Shown here piece after piece: positions 22,763 through 35,687 of a DNA stretch of 64,000 nt. The notes under the pieces were generated by a model. That model ran no database searches. It was given only the letters and a program-made list of their open reading frames with translations, and was not told where the DNA came from. The DNA is from Orychophragmus violaceus. Taxonomy: Eukaryota; Streptophyta; Magnoliopsida; Brassicales; Brassicaceae. The stretch's first letter is position 1. Each line of letters begins with the position of its first letter. The DNA lies in NCBI GenBank assembly GCA_030180135.1, contig CM058236.1, positions 11,119,357 to 11,183,356 on the forward strand. Reading direction: 5' to 3'. Both the position numbers and the translations under genes were made by a program.

Positions 22763-23107
22763 TGTTGGGATAGTGTCCTGAAATCACACTTGTACTCACT
22801 CCTGATGATAGTTGTGTGTCGAGATCAGACATTCGTATAATACTGGGCGGTTGCAATGTTTTGCTAGAAGCCTCTTGCAATCTGTAAGTTGTAGACTTAC
22901 TGCCAGTATTATATGATCCTATAGGGTCACACACCTAAGCAAACTGGAAGCTAAGACATGGGAATGATCATTATGGTAATGATCATATTAATGCGTATTG
23001 GATACACATTATTATCGACAAAATGGTGTTGTGTCGATCGACACAGCTTGTGTGTCGGTCGACACAGTTCGGGTTTCGAAAGGGCTTTTCGAAATTAAGA
23101 CTTAATC
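22763..23107 (+). repeat. 5' LTR of C4, first part (345 bp)
   Basis: It matches 41233-41577 of the 3' LTR and stops at CTTAATC where G1 inserts. It includes the paired palindromes near 23032-23065. Confidence 0.95.
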
Positions 23108-24316
23108 TGATGAGGTCATCAGAACCAAACCAAACCAGGCGCTGACTGACTCAATCACTGACTCAACCACTACGTCAAGCAGCGCAAGGAGATCAAGAGA
23201 AATCAAAGCCTCGATGAGTTCTGATCCAACACAAGGCATAGGAATGATTATACATCCAACAATCAATCCTAAGAAGACATATGACCCAGGAGGAATCATA
23301 ACACATGGAGAAGAGATTATGGAGCTGAGAAGATCTAACAAGACTTATGAGCTCATCTTAGCTCAAGTGGAGACCAAGGTCAAGACATCTAGCTCAGCTC
23401 ATCATCAGCATGCCACTAAGAAGAATCATCCCCAAAAGATGACACAAGAAGAAGATACCGAAAAGGAGCCAACCATATGTAGCATCACAACTAGCTCGAC
23501 GGCTAACATCACGACTAGCTCAACAGACTTGCCATATATGGAAACATTCACATTTGGAAGATCAATTCAGCACCAAACCTTTACCTATCAAAACTACAGT
23601 GTTTTGAGCTCCTTTCCATCAAGTCCAGACGTCCTCAGCTGCACAAGACCACACAAGATTCTCCATAACTTCAACAAGTCACACTTACCATTTTTGGAGA
23701 AGAAAGAGATCAAACACCAACGACTTCTTTCCAAGAATGAAAGCCACGAATTGTTTGTCAATCAAGCTGTCCCAAGGATCCTCACTTATCCCTTAAAGCC
23801 ATCCAGATACAAAGAAACCATCAAGAGCATGGATCCTTGCCAAAATCAGCCTAACGGCTAGTTTCCTTTAAATTTGCGATTTCTTGTTCAAGGTCAATAT
23901 GACCGTTAGTCATGAGTCCTATAAAGTCTCATTGTATTGTTCATTTGTAAATCACCTTTCAACCTTTCAATCAAAGTATTATTCAGTTTCTTTCAAAGAG
24001 TGTCTTTGTTAAGATCTTTTGTCTTAGGATTCATTTGAGTGATTCAATTGTTTCCAAGGATTATTGGATTAGGTTTGCTTGTGTGACTCAAGTAGAACTA
24101 GTTCACCACCAATTGAGAGAGTCAATCAAACCCACCGGTTGAGAGAGTCAATCACTACATTCATTCCATTCCTCTTTCCATTTAATCACTTCAATATCCA
24201 TCCTAAGGAGTCTAGAGACCCACGGCTGGATCCATCTCACCACATCATCACCCACGATCTAGAAGAGAGAGACTTCAGTCCTTGTTCTACATCACCCACG
24301 CTTCCATCTTGCATCA
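23108..24316 (+). repeat. 5' LTR of G1 (1209 bp), protein-coding
   Basis: Paired with 27068-28276. It contains an open frame (ATG at 23214, stop at 23861) that is the C-terminal part of the element's own protein. In the 3' LTR this same frame is fused to the internal ORF. Confidence 0.92.
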
Positions 24317-24318
24317 TC

Positions 24319-24330
24319 TGGTATCAGAGC
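24319..24330 (+). other. Primer binding site of G1 (initiator tRNA-Met)
   Basis: TGGTATCAGAGC lies two bases after the LTR end at 24316. Confidence 0.93.
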
Positions 24331-25045
24331 CGAAAGGTTCCTAGATCAGGTGTATTCTATCCTTTACCTTTCGGTTATTGCATCTAGTTTTTGTTTCATT
24401 TCATTTTAAAATAAAAACCTATAAAAATTGTTTTCATCTTTCATCTATTTCTCTGATTTTGTTTCATCCTTAAAGAAAAACCCATTAAAAAAAAAAATCT
24501 TTTGTTTTGCATTTGATTCATCTATTTTATTCTTTGTTTTGTTTTGCATCTTAAATCAAAAAAAAAAAATTGTTTTGTGTTCTTGTTTTGTTTTATAAAA
24601 CCAGAAAAAGTTAAAAAAAAACAAAAAAAGTTCTTGTTATTTATTCGATTTCTTAAATCAAAAGCCAAAAAAAAATTGTTATTTCCATATTTGTTCTTGT
24701 GTAATTTCGAAAATTAAAAAAAAAAAAGTATTGTTTCCCTTTTGTGTTTTATTTCCATTCGAATTTTGAATCAAGCAAAAGGCTCCTTTCCATATTTTTG
24801 TAAGTCATACAATCTTGTTTCCTGTTTTGAAGTGATTTAAATTGAGTTTCCTAAAAACTATTTTTTCTAAGTTTCCTAAACTCTTTTAAACCGAGTTTAA
24901 CGTGAAAACCAGTAGCTTTCTGATTTCTGAAGAGGATTTCAAAAGTATCAAAACCGTGATGGACATAGTTCAATACTTAAGTATTTCAAGAACATATTAA
25001 TACACGGGTATTGTGCATTGTCAGGAACTAACTCAAAGGAAAAAC
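24331..25045 (+). other. Leader of G1
   Basis: A/T-rich with several long A runs (24480-24740) separated by T-rich stretches, and no gene. A donor-like CAG/GTGTATTC follows the primer site, and a TTGTCAG acceptor-like site precedes the start codon. The same pair occurs in G2, so the leader may be spliced. Confidence 0.55.
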
Positions 25046-27821
25046 ATGGAAGAAGAAGAATCATGTGGAGACAATTGGAGTGAGGATGAAGAGAGCTTAT
25101 TCTGCTCAGATGAGGAGACAGAGTATGAGACACCACCATGGCCAGGAGATGATGCCTTTGAATATGGGTATGATTCAGATGGTGACTCAGGCTGTGATCC
25201 TGAGCCGCAGCACAAGGAGCTGCACGCTACAACCTCAACTTGGAGTCAGCTTTACATGGAAACCAGTGAGGAAAGTGAAGATTCAGAAGCATACATGTAT
25301 GGAGAGTACGACCCACCTAGGCACAAGACTGGATTCAAAAACCATGGAGTTACTTCATACCATGTACCAGCTCAACGACAGCTCACTGGTACAAGGAATG
25401 CGACAGTCCAACGAACCAACACGAGGCAGCCAACAAACCGAAGAAGAGGTTCCCTAATGTTTTCAGGAAAAAGCAGTAACCCTGAAGCATACTTGCAATG
25501 GGAAAGCAACATGGAGCAATGGTTACAAGCTAACAAAGTTCCCAAAGAAAGGAGGCTAGTACAAGCTGTCTCAGCCTTCACAGAAAAGGCGTATGAATGG
25601 TGGCTAAAGGAGAGCACACCAACCATCCTTAAAAAGCCAGTACTGGATTGGAGAGATCTCAAGTCAAGGATGAAAGAGGAATTTGTGGAGAAGCTTCAAA
25701 CCACAACCAAGAGAGTGAAGATTGCATCCGAAGCACAAACTGCTCCTAAGCCCAAGTCTGGTTGCTATCAAGAATCTAAGGAGACTCTTCAATCAAAGCA
25801 GGATCAGCAATGGCAGAAGATCATAGATATGTTGCTCCCAAAGAAACCAGAGAAGAAGCAGAGTCACAAACCTTCACCCAATGCAACCGGACCTAGCTTT
25901 GATGCCTCACTCAAGTTGCGAGACACGCCAACACAAGGTAAGTGTTCTAACCTTGTAAATTCCAAAGAACCAACATGTTATAGGTGCCATATGAGAGGGC
26001 ATTTTGCTACAAATTGTCCATCTAGGAAGCTGATCAAAGATATAACTTCAGAGTTGAAATTGAAAGTAACTGACACAAATGATAATTTTGTGCAATCTGA
26101 TATTTTAATTTCCAATTCAAGACTCATGCACTTGTCTTTGCCAAAGAGTTTTTATCCAGGAATAAGACAAGAAGAAGAGCACACAAGTCAAGAAGACATC
26201 AACCGTGAGGTGAAAGCAAACAAGGAGAATATCATGTTCCAATTCACCAATGCAATCACTGTGAGTTTAAGTTTCAATAAATCTGTTCCTATAGTTCTAA
26301 ACTCAGATATAATACACTTGCTCTTTCCCTTAAGAGTTAACTTAGGTACAGGTCTGATAAAGATCAAGAAGCCAAAGGCAGAAGGAGTCTTGAAAGAGAG
26401 ACCAAAACCGAGCCATGTTTCCACACATGAGCTACAAGCAAACCAAAGCCTTGAAGTATATCATGCTCCAACCAAACATGAGGTTATTTCTGAACTTAAA
26501 GTGCCTAACACTGATTGTCAAGCCACTGGTATGATGCACTTTTTTTCTTGAGTCAAGTGTTGAGACAGGAATTAGATATAAAGATAAAGCCAAATGGGAG
26601 ATCAAGGAAAATCCACCAGACCAAGGCCAGCACACTACATCAAATAGCATGGTAAGTCTTTCTTTGATCCACTTCATTTCCCATGACTCAACAGCTGTGT
26701 TAAAGGATTTGTTAAGCTTACAAGAGGATGAGATATCAGTAGCACATGACTCTAAGGAAAATGATTCAAACCGTTATAAGAAGCCCATAATGCACTTGTT
26801 TCTTTACCAAAGTATTAAGAATATTTCAGGTCTTAAAGAGAGCATAAGCAAGATAAGCCAAGGAGGCGTCACACCAGCTCAAAGAAGGGGAGTATCGCTA
26901 TCCTATCTACTCAAAGAAGAACCACTGGATGTTCAACCACTACATCAGAATCAAAATGATTCCCAAGGTAATCTTCTAAACCCTCAGTCACTTCATTGTA
27001 CTAACTTGACTTATCTATGTGCAGGTTATCAAGTTTTGAGGTCAAAACTTCTTGAAGAGGGAGGGTATGATGAGGTCATCAGAACCAAACCAAACCAGGC
27101 GCTGACTGACTCAATCACTGACTCAACCACTACGTCAAGCAGCGCAAGGAGATCAAGAGAAATCAAAGCCACGATGAGTTCTGATCCAACACAAGGCATA
27201 GGAATGATTATACATCCAACAATCAATCCTAAGAAGACATATGACCCAGGAGGAATCATAACACATGGAGAAGAGATTATGGAGCCGAGAAGATCTAACA
27301 AGACTTATGAGCTCATCTTAGCTCAAGTGGAGACCAAGGTCAAGACATCTAGCTCAGCTCATCATCAGCATGCCACTAAGAAGAATCATCCCCAAAAGAT
27401 GACACAAGAAGAAGATACCGAAAAGGAGCCAACCATATGTAGCATCACAACTAGCTCGACGGCTAACATCACGACTAGCTCAACAGACTTGCCATATATG
27501 GAAGCATTCACATTTGGAAGATCAATTCAGCACCAAACCTTTACCATTCAAAACTACAGTGTTTTGAGCTCCTTTCCATCAAGTCCAGACGTCCTCAGCT
27601 GCACAAGACCACACAAGATTCTCCATAACTTCAACAAGTCACACTTACCATTTTTGGAGAAGAAAGAGATCAAACACCAACGGCTTCTTTCCAAGAATGA
27701 AAGCCACGAATTGTTTGTCAATCAAGCTGTCCCAAGGATCCTCACTTATCCCTTAAAGCCATCCAGATACAAAGAAACCATCAAGAGCATGGATCCTTGC
27801 CAAAATCAGCCTAACGGCTAG
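25046..27821 (+). pseudogene. G1 gag-type protein with LTR-encoded C-terminus, one frameshift
   Basis: The first part is 25046-26551 from the first ATG (MEEEESCGDN). It has an acidic N-terminus, then a Ty3-type capsid region at about residues 145-200 (EAYLQWESNMEQWL ... AYEWWLK), then one CCHC knuckle at 311-324 (CYRCHMRGHFATNC). A T-run near 26533-26540 is one base longer than in G2 and causes a stop at 26551. The original frame resumes and stays open from about 26570 through the 3' LTR boundary (27067/27068) to 27821. The second half repeats an 'I/M-x-H-L' motif. No enzymatic domain is present. The capsid call is based on motif spacing, and the function of the C-terminal half is unknown. 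Confidence 0.8.
27055..27067 (+). other. Polypurine tract of G1
   Basis: AAGAGGGAGGGTA directly precedes the 3' LTR. It also encodes part of the fused protein (LEEGGYD). Confidence 0.85.
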
Positions 27822-28276
27822 TTTCCTTTAAATTTGCGATTTCTTGTTCAAGGTCAATATGACCGTTAGTCATGAGCCCTATAAAGTCTCATTGTATTGT
27901 TCATTTGTAAATCACCTTTCAACCTTTCAATCAAAGTATTATTCAGTTTCTTTCAAAGAGTGTCTTTGTTAAGATCTTTTGTCTTAGGATTCATTTGAGT
28001 GATTCAATTGTTTCCAAGGATTATTGGATTAGGTTTGCTTGTGTGACTCAAGTAGGACTAGTTCACCACCGATTGAGAGAGTCAATCAAACCCACCGGTT
28101 GAGAGAGTCAATCACTACATTCATTACATTCCTCTTTACATTTAATCACTTCAATATCCATCCTAAGGAGTCTAGAGACCCACAGCTGGATCCATCTCAC
28201 CACATCATCACCCACGATCTAGAAGAGAGAGACTTCAGTCCCTGTTCTACATCACCCACGCTTCCATCTTGCATCA
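27068..28276 (+). repeat. 3' LTR of G1 (1209 bp)
   Basis: Same length and ends as the 5' LTR, followed by TAATC and the remainder of the C4 LTR. The frame from the internal region enters it without a break. Confidence 0.93.
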
Positions 28277-28281
28277 TAATC

Positions 28282-28577
28282 AAGTCTGGCCCGTTAAGTG
28301 TTTTTTAGGTCGAATAAAACATGAGTGTCTCGACCTAAAACGTGAGCCGTCGAGTTTTTCTCAGTGAGAAGAGCAGAAACACCAGAAACAGAGGATTCCC
28401 ATTGATCCGGCACTAGCATCCCGTTTCCAGCTTGTGTGCGTGTGTATCTGGTAGAGGCAAGGCACTTGCGTTGCTCAACTGATCTCGTTCACCATTTCAT
28501 TCCGCTGCCAGTTCAAGGTAAGAACGAGGTTGGTTAAATTTCAATATATCAAACCCTAGATCCTAGGACATTCAACA
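28282..28577 (+). repeat. 5' LTR of C4, second part (296 bp)
   Basis: It continues the C4 LTR after G1 and matches 41578-41873, ending CATTCAACA before the primer site. Confidence 0.93.
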
Positions 28578-28578
28578 G

Positions 28579-28590
28579 TGGTATCAGAGC
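28579..28590 (+). other. Primer binding site of C4 (initiator tRNA-Met)
   Basis: TGGTATCAGAGC lies one base after the LTR end. Confidence 0.93.
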
Positions 28591-29847
28591 GTGTTAGGGT
28601 TTAGTCTATTGAATCAGATGCAATTAATTCGAAAACTGATGTTGTTGAACTGAATATTGCATGCTAAATCATGTTTTCAAAGTGTTAATCTCGGATTATG
28701 TGCCTGTTGAAAACGATGAAACTGTTGAAATCGCACTGTGTCGATCGACACAAAGCGTGTGTCGGTCGACACGCCGCGAAATAACGTGTAAAATTTTTAG
28801 GGTTTGTCGCAGAGTATCGATCGACACAAAGCGTGTGTCGGTCGACACAGAGCGAAAACTCGTAAATAATTTTAGGGTTTCGATATGAGATCGAGTACCT
28901 GTAATCCTACTGTGTCGATCGATACACTGGGTGTGTCGGTCGACACAGGCAATGCAATTAGATAGATCGGTTCAATTGGATTGAACCGGTTATCTCGCTC
29001 GGTTAATTTTATTAACCAATTTGGTTCTGGTTAGGTAATATCGATCGACACCGAGTTGTGTGACGATCGACATGGACTGTTAAACCGAACCGGTTCAATT
29101 AGATTGAATCGGTTAAGGAAATTCGATCCGGTTTGACCGGTTATCGGAGACCGGTTTAAATTATGTTGTGTCGACCGATGCCAATGGTTGGCATCGATCG
29201 ACACACCATTCGCATAATTACTGGTTGGACCATAAATTTGCGTATACCAGATCAAATTCAATCCCAAAGTTCTAGTTGAACATAAACTTAATAAAACTGA
29301 ATATTTTAATTAAATTAATAACTTCTTGGATGTATATTGGATATGCATCAAGATTAAATAATCTTTTCCTCAACAAAATATCAAGTGATCTTGATGTCTT
29401 GCCCGATCTTGTTTACTGTCAAGACTCGTGTCGTTTGTTGGATAGTCTTGGAGTCCTTGGTATCCACTGCAACATGAGTAAGGCAGGTGGTCATTGACAG
29501 ACTTGCAGTGCGACTGTCAGTGATCACAAGACAGAAGAGATTGGTTTTACTTGACTGGGCTATCAGAAGTTCTGAGCCCAGAGACATCAGAGTGGATTAG
29601 GCATAGTTTGTCTCATCCACGACCAAGAGTTGTACTGGGTACAATTAGCAATGATTTGCTTACCTAGATAACTAAAGTTTGAGTAACGGCGAGTCGCCCA
29701 CTCGAATTTTAGTGATCTGAGGATCTTGGTTCATTGTATTCATCTGAGGAAACATAGTTTTGAATACAATGCGAGTTTTTCTTATTAGATAAGAATTCTC
29801 ATTCCTTGAGCATTATAACTAAACCTCTACCTCTTTTAATTACAGCT
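28591..29847 (+). other. Leader of C4, rich in paired palindromes
   Basis: It is non-coding. Positions 28735-29215 hold at least five pairs of TGTCGATCGACA / TGTCGGTCGACA-like palindromes and copies of a GGTTCAATTGGATTGAACC dyad. Positions 29380-29800 are shared with the C5 leader (51880-52120). No supported ORF. Confidence 0.75.
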
Positions 29848-32481
29848 ATGTCTGTCTCAACTCACATCAACACTTTCTCATTAAGATCCGTCCTTGAGAA
29901 GGACAAGTTAAATGGATCTAATTTCTTGGAATGGTATCGGAACCTGAGAATAGTTCTCAGGCAGGAGAACAAGGAATATGTCCTTGAAAGAGTTCTCCCC
30001 GAGAGGCCACGTTCCAATGCCCCACAGACAGAAAAGAATGCTTGGGATAAGCATTCAGCTGATGTCAAAGATGTTAATTGTCTAATGCTGGTGACTATGA
30101 ACTCTGAGCTGCAGAAGCAATATGAGAACGTGATGTCACCCATTGAGATGATTAACAGCCTGAAAGCTTTGTTTCAGGAGCAAGCTCGCACAGAGAGATA
30201 CCAGACGGTTAAATGTCTCATGGATTGCAAGCTGGCTAAGGACAGTCCAGTAAGTCCTCATGTCCTTAAAATGATGGGTTACATTGATAACCTGGGGAAA
30301 CTGGACTGTGCCATTAGCTATGAGCTAGCCACTGACATGATTCTGCAGTCTTTGCCGTCGTGTTTTGATCAGTTCATCATGAACTACAACATGCAAAACA
30401 TGACTAAGACATTGACTGAGTTGCACGGCATGCTGAAGACAGCAGAGCCGAATCTCAAGAAGGCAACTCCCAGTGTACTGATGGTACAAGGGGGTAAAAG
30501 GTTTAAGAAACCTAAGAAGGATAAGGGAAAGACCCAAGTTGTCCAGACTGAGAGTCAGGACAAGCCCAAGCCGAAGCCCAAATCCGGGCCTTCTCCTGAG
30601 GATAAATGCAACTACTGCAAGCAGTTAGGGCATTGGAAGAGAGACTGCAAGAAGTTCATGGAAGATTACAAGAAGCTGAAGAAGACGTATGATGCGTCTG
30701 ACTCAGGTATTTATGTTATCAAACTTAATGTTATGTCTTCTAGTTCTACTTCGTGGGTATTGGATACCGGCTGCGGTGCTCATATTTGTACTGATGTGCA
30801 GGCACTAAGAAACAGTAGAACGCTGAAGAAAGGACAAGTGGAGCTACGGGTCGGGAATGGAGCTAAGGTTGCTGCACTGGCCGTAGGCACTTACGATTTG
30901 TCCTTACCTTCGGGCATGGTTTTAGCTTTGAATAATTGCTACTTTGTACCTGCGATTAGCAGAAACATAATTTCAGTTTCCGTTTTGGATTTGGAAGGTT
31001 TTGATTTTGCTGTTAAGAATAAAGTTTGTTCTTTTAATCGTGATGGTACATATTATGGTAGCGCCCCATTAGATAATGAGTTATATGTTTTAAACCAAGA
31101 AATGCATGTCTTTAACATAAATACAAAGCGGTTTAAGTCCAATGATGAAAACCCGACTTTCTTATGGCATTGTCGTTTGGGCCATATCAATGAGAAACGC
31201 ATCCAAAGGCTCCATCGGAATGGGCTTCTGGGCTCATTTGATTTTGAATCATGTGAAAAATGCGAATCTTGTTTGATGGGCAAAATGGCTAGAGCCCCTT
31301 TCAACAAACCGAATGAAAGGGCCAGTGATTTATTGGGCCTTGTTCATACTTCTGTATGCGGGCCAATGAGTACTGTTGCCAGAGGAAATTACAAGTACTT
31401 CATTACCTTCACTGATGATTTCAGTAGGTATGGCTATGTATATTTGATGAGACACAAGTCAGAATCCTTTGATAGATTCAAGGAATTCAAGAATGAAGTA
31501 CAGAACCAACTTGGCAAAAGTATTAAAGCTCTGCGATCGGATCGCGGAGGAGAATACTTGAGTCAAGAGTTCAGCGACTATCTGAGCGAGTGTGGAATTA
31601 TTTCACAACTCACTCCTCCTGGAACACCCCAATGGAATGGAGTGTCAGAGAGGAGGAATCGAACCTTATTGGATATGGTTCGGTCTATGATGAGTCATTC
31701 AAATCTTCCATTATCTTTTTGGGGATACGCTCTAGAAACGTCTGCGTTTACACTTAATAGGGTGCCATCTAAATCAGTGGAAAAGACACCACATGAATTG
31801 TGGACTGGGAACATTCCTAGTCTGTCTTTCCTGAAGATTTGGGGTTGTGAGGCTTATGTCTGACGATTAATCTCTGACAAGCTAGCACTCAAATCAGATA
31901 AATGCTACTTCGTTGGTTATCCTAGGGAAACCAAGGAATACTAATTTTACAACCAATCTGAGAACAAAGTATTTATTGCTCGGGACTGTTCTTTTCTTGA
32001 GAGGGAGTTTCTCTCTAAGAAAAACAGTGGGAGTAAAGTACATCTTGAAGAAATTCGAGATGCACAGGAGACTGCTCAACCTGCTGAGGAAGAGCGGCAG
32101 TTGGATCCACAAAGTTCTGTGGAACCGGCGCCTGTGGAGCCTGAAGTTCGCAGATCCGGAAGGATCCGTCACGAACCCGAGAGATACTATGGATTTCTCG
32201 TGACCAATTCCAATGATCTGATGATCATTGATAGTGACGAACCAGCGACCTTCGTGGAAGAAATGATGGGCCCGAACTCCGAAAAGTGGCTTGGAGCCTC
32301 TAAATCCGAAATGGGATCCATGTCAGAAAACCAAGTATGGTCCTTGGTCGATTTACCTAATGGTGGAAAAGCCATTGAGTGTAAATGGATCTTCAAGAAG
32401 AAGATCGACGTGGATGGCAATGTACAGATTTACAAAGCGAGGTTGGTGGCTAAAGGTTTCAAGCAAATTCATGGTATTGAC

Positions 32482-33415
32482 CCATGTTCTAAATCGCGGG
32501 CGACTTGACGCGTATACGGCCGGTTAATCGTTCGGCGGGAGGTGACCGCTGCGATTATCATCTGATCGGCTCACCTAATCGGTCAATGCAAGTTTGAGTT
32601 TGGCGGCCGCGTTATTAGAGTAGTCAACGCGTTTTGTATATAATCCGTCTGGCGAAAAAAAAATCGGTGCAAAATTTGCTTTTTGTTTAGTTTTTGGGGC
32701 AAAAAAATGTAGAAAAAGTGTATATGGACAAAGTCGACATTGAATCTAGACAACCACCAGATGAAGCTCTATAACTTCAATGAATTCACAGATCTAAACC
32801 TGGTAATATCAACACAAACCCTATTGACTCCCTGATTTTTAATCGACGAACCATATAAGTCTTCTTCGCCTCATCGTTAGCTGGAGCAGACGATAACACA
32901 GCCGAGCTTGCCGGTGAAGAGGCCGAATATTTGGTCACCAAAAGGAGCATCACGGCAAGCGGGTGAGAGGAAGTTGTAAAACATTGATCTGAAAATCAGA
33001 AATTGATGTGGAGCGAGATGGATTGAGAAGGAAGAAGAGACGAGGCTTCGTTTACAACGCCACCAAACCACTTTGTAATTAATTCTTTTTCTTTTAAAGA
33101 AAAATACAAACAATAGTAAGCATCACATTAATTATTAACTCAGATGGGTCACTAAGTTATAAATGCAATCCATACTCCACAAAAATCAGTTTGTACCAGT
33201 TTTAACCCATGTTCTAAATTTCGCCCGCGTTAACCATCTTTTTTATTTGGTCAAAATTTTCATTAAACACCTGAAATTTATAAAATTTGTGTTGTTTATT
33301 ATAAAATGGCCAAAAAATTCCGCCCCGCGTACTCCCCGCATTTAACCCGATTTTTCGATAACTCGCTAGGCCCGACCTCTCCGCGCGTATAGCGCCTAGC
33401 GTATTTTCGACCATG
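32482..33415 (+). mobile_element. Non-autonomous DNA transposon (934 bp, 9-bp target duplication)
   Basis: It is flanked by GGTATTGAC at 32473-32481 and 33416-33424, and removing it with one copy restores the RT frame (HGIDYDET). A 9-bp duplication is characteristic of Mutator-like elements. The ends are GC-rich (32482-32620 and 33310-33415) with short inverted similarity (CCATG ... CATGG on the opposite strand) and weak subterminal similarity. The central 32640-33200 is A/T-rich and unlike the ends. No transposase is present. The terminal word CCATGTTCTAAAT recurs inside at 33207-33219. The family is uncertain, the insertion itself is not. Orientation is arbitrary. Confidence 0.8.
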
Positions 33416-33992
33416 GGTATTGACTATGATGAAACCTATTCCACAGTCGCTATGCTTAAATCCATTCGGATTCTTCTAGCGATTGCCGCTCATTATGACT
33501 ATGAGATTTGGCAAATGGATGTCAAAACCGCATTCCTGAATGGTATTCTGGAAGAGGATGTGTATATGACACAGCCTGAAGGTTTTGTTGATCCTAAGAA
33601 CGCTGGAAAGGTATGCAAGCTTCATAAATCCATTTATGGATTGAAGCAAGCATCACGGAGTTGGAATCTTCGTTTTGACGAAGCAGTAAAACAATTTGGT
33701 TTCATCAAGAACGAAGAGGAACCATGTGTTTACAAGAAGACTAGTGGGAGAAGAATTGCGTTTCTTGTACTGTATGTCGATGACATACTCCTCCTCGGTA
33801 ATGACGTTCCGTTGCTTCAGTCAGTTAAGACTTGGCTCGGAAGTTGTTTTTCCATGAAAGACATGGGAGAAGCCGCGTACATTCTTGGAATCAGAATCTA
33901 CAGAGATAGAGTGAACATGCTGATTGGATTGTGCCAGGACACTTATATTGATAAGGTGTTGCACAGATTCAGGATGCATGATTCCAAGAAGG

Positions 33993-35144
33993 TGATGCGG
34001 TCATCAGAACCAGACCAGACCAGGCGCTGACTAACTCAATCGCTGACTCAACCACTACGTCAAGCAGCACAAAGAAACAAAGAGAAGTCAAGGCCACAAT
34101 GATTTCTGATCCAAAGCAAGGCATAGGATTAATTATACATCCAACAATCAATCCTAAGAAGACATATGACCCAGGAGGAATCATAACACATGGAGAAGAG
34201 ATTATGGAGCCGAGAAGATCCAACAAGGCGTATGAGCTTATCTTAGCTCAAGTGGAGACCAAGGTCAAGACATCTTGCTCAGATCATCATCAGCATGCCA
34301 CTAAGAAGAGTCATCCCCAAAAGATGACACAAGAAGAAGATACCGAAAAGGAGCTAACCATATGTAGCATCACAGCTAGCTCAGGAAGTAGCATCGGCAC
34401 TAGCTCAGCAGACTTGCCATATATGGAAGCATTCACATTTGGAAGGTCAATTCAGCACCAAACGTTTGCCTATCAAAACTACAGTGAATTGAGCTCCTTT
34501 CCATCAAGTCTAGACGTCCCCAGCTGCACAAGACCACACAAGATTCTCCATAACTTCAACAAGTCATACTTACCATTTTTGGAGAAGAAAGAGATCAAAC
34601 ACCAACGGCTCCTTTCCATACATGCAAGCTGCGAATTGTTTGTCAATCAAGCTGTCCCAAGGATCCTCACTTATCCCTTAAAGCCATCCAGATACAAGAA
34701 ACCATCAAGAGCTTGGATTCTTGCCATTTTCAGCCTAACGGCTAGTTTTTCATTAAGTTTGCGATTTCCTTCTAGTTCAAGGTCAATATGACCGTTTGTA
34801 AAGAGCCTATAAAGGCATAGCTTAGCTCATTGTATTATTCACCTTTCAACCTTCAATCAAAGTATTATTCAGTTTCTTCAAAGAGTGTTCTTTGTTAAGA
34901 TCTTTTGTCTTAGGATTCTTTTGAGTGATTCAATTGTCTCCGAAGATTATTGGATTAGGATTGCTTGTGTGACTCAAGCAGAACTAGTTCACCACCGATT
35001 GAGAGAGTCAATCAACACCCACCGGTTGAGAGAGTCAATCATCTTCCATCTATTCCACCCATCTCGGTCAAGTAAGAGAGCTTTTAAGCCAGTGCTTGTC
35101 CTCCATCAAACCATCACTCAAGCTTCTGCTCCGGGGCTACATCA
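33993..35144 (+). repeat. 5' LTR of G2 (1152 bp), protein-coding
   Basis: It carries the intact version of the C-terminal reading frame (ATG at 34099, stop at 34791). The 3' copy has lost one G and is frameshifted. Confidence 0.93.
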
Positions 35145-35146
35145 TC

Positions 35147-35158
35147 TGGTATCAGAGC
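35147..35158 (+). other. Primer binding site of G2 (initiator tRNA-Met)
   Basis: TGGTATCAGAGC lies two bases after the LTR, the same spacing as G1. Confidence 0.93.
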
Positions 35159-35687
35159 CGAAAGGTTCTAAAATCAGGTGTATCCTATCCTTTATCCTTT
35201 CGGTTTTCATTTTCATCTTGTTCATTTTGTTTGTTTCATCATATTGCTTAGTTTTTATTCTCTGATTTTGTTTTCATCCTTAAAGAAAAACCCATAAAAA
35301 TCTTTTGATTGCATTTTATTCATAGTTCAATTCTGTTTTGTTGTTTGCATCTTAAATCAAAAAAAAAAAAAATTGTTTTGTGTTTCTTTTGATTTCTATT
35401 TCTTTGTTTTTAGTTGTTTCCAAAAAGTTTTAAAAAAAAAGTTTTCATTGTTTGATTTGAATTCCTTTAAACCAAAAACCAAAAAAAAAAAAAAAAAGTT
35501 TCCTTAAATCTTTGTATCACAAATCTTGTTTCCATTTCTTTTGTGCAGAATTTTATTTCCATATTTGCACCAAATCGTGTGGATTCTTTTTAATTAAAGA
35601 AAGTTTGCAATTCTTTGAATTTTACTTCTTTGTGTTAGAATCCATTGATACGCTTTTGAGTTTATTGTGTCAGGTACTGAATCAGAC
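35159..35687 (+). other. Leader of G2
   Basis: A/T-rich with long A runs (35357-35374, 35480-35497). A donor-like CAG/GTGTATCC near 35176 and an acceptor-like TTGTGTCAG/GTACTG near 35672 match the positions in G1. No gene. Confidence 0.5.

Larger units (their letters stand above)
23108..28276 (+). mobile_element. G1: gag-only LTR retrotransposon (5169 bp)
   Basis: It has LTRs of 1209 bp each, starts TGATGAGGTCATCAG and ends TTGCATCA, with target duplication TAATC (23103-23107 and 28277-28281) inside the C4 5' LTR. It has a tRNA-Met primer site and a purine tract. The internal 2.75 kb encodes only a gag-type protein. No protease, RT, RNase H or integrase motif was seen. I count about 13 LTR differences, about 1.1%. 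It must depend on enzymes of another element. A related copy, G2, sits in the same host element. Confidence 0.93.

Noticed and set aside
23102..23341. Minus-strand hydrophobic frame (also at 27029-27301, 33969-34226, 38261-38491)
   Set aside because: It looks membrane-like but is antisense to the LTR-encoded coding frame of G1 and G2 and recurs only because the LTR does.
24319..24330. tRNA-Met-like match
   Set aside because: Only the 12-nt primer-site complement is present, with no tRNA cloverleaf; the same holds at the other primer sites.
28735..29215. Regularly spaced palindromes considered as a CRISPR-like or satellite array
   Set aside because: Spacing is irregular beyond pairs, units differ, and the context is a plant retrotransposon leader.
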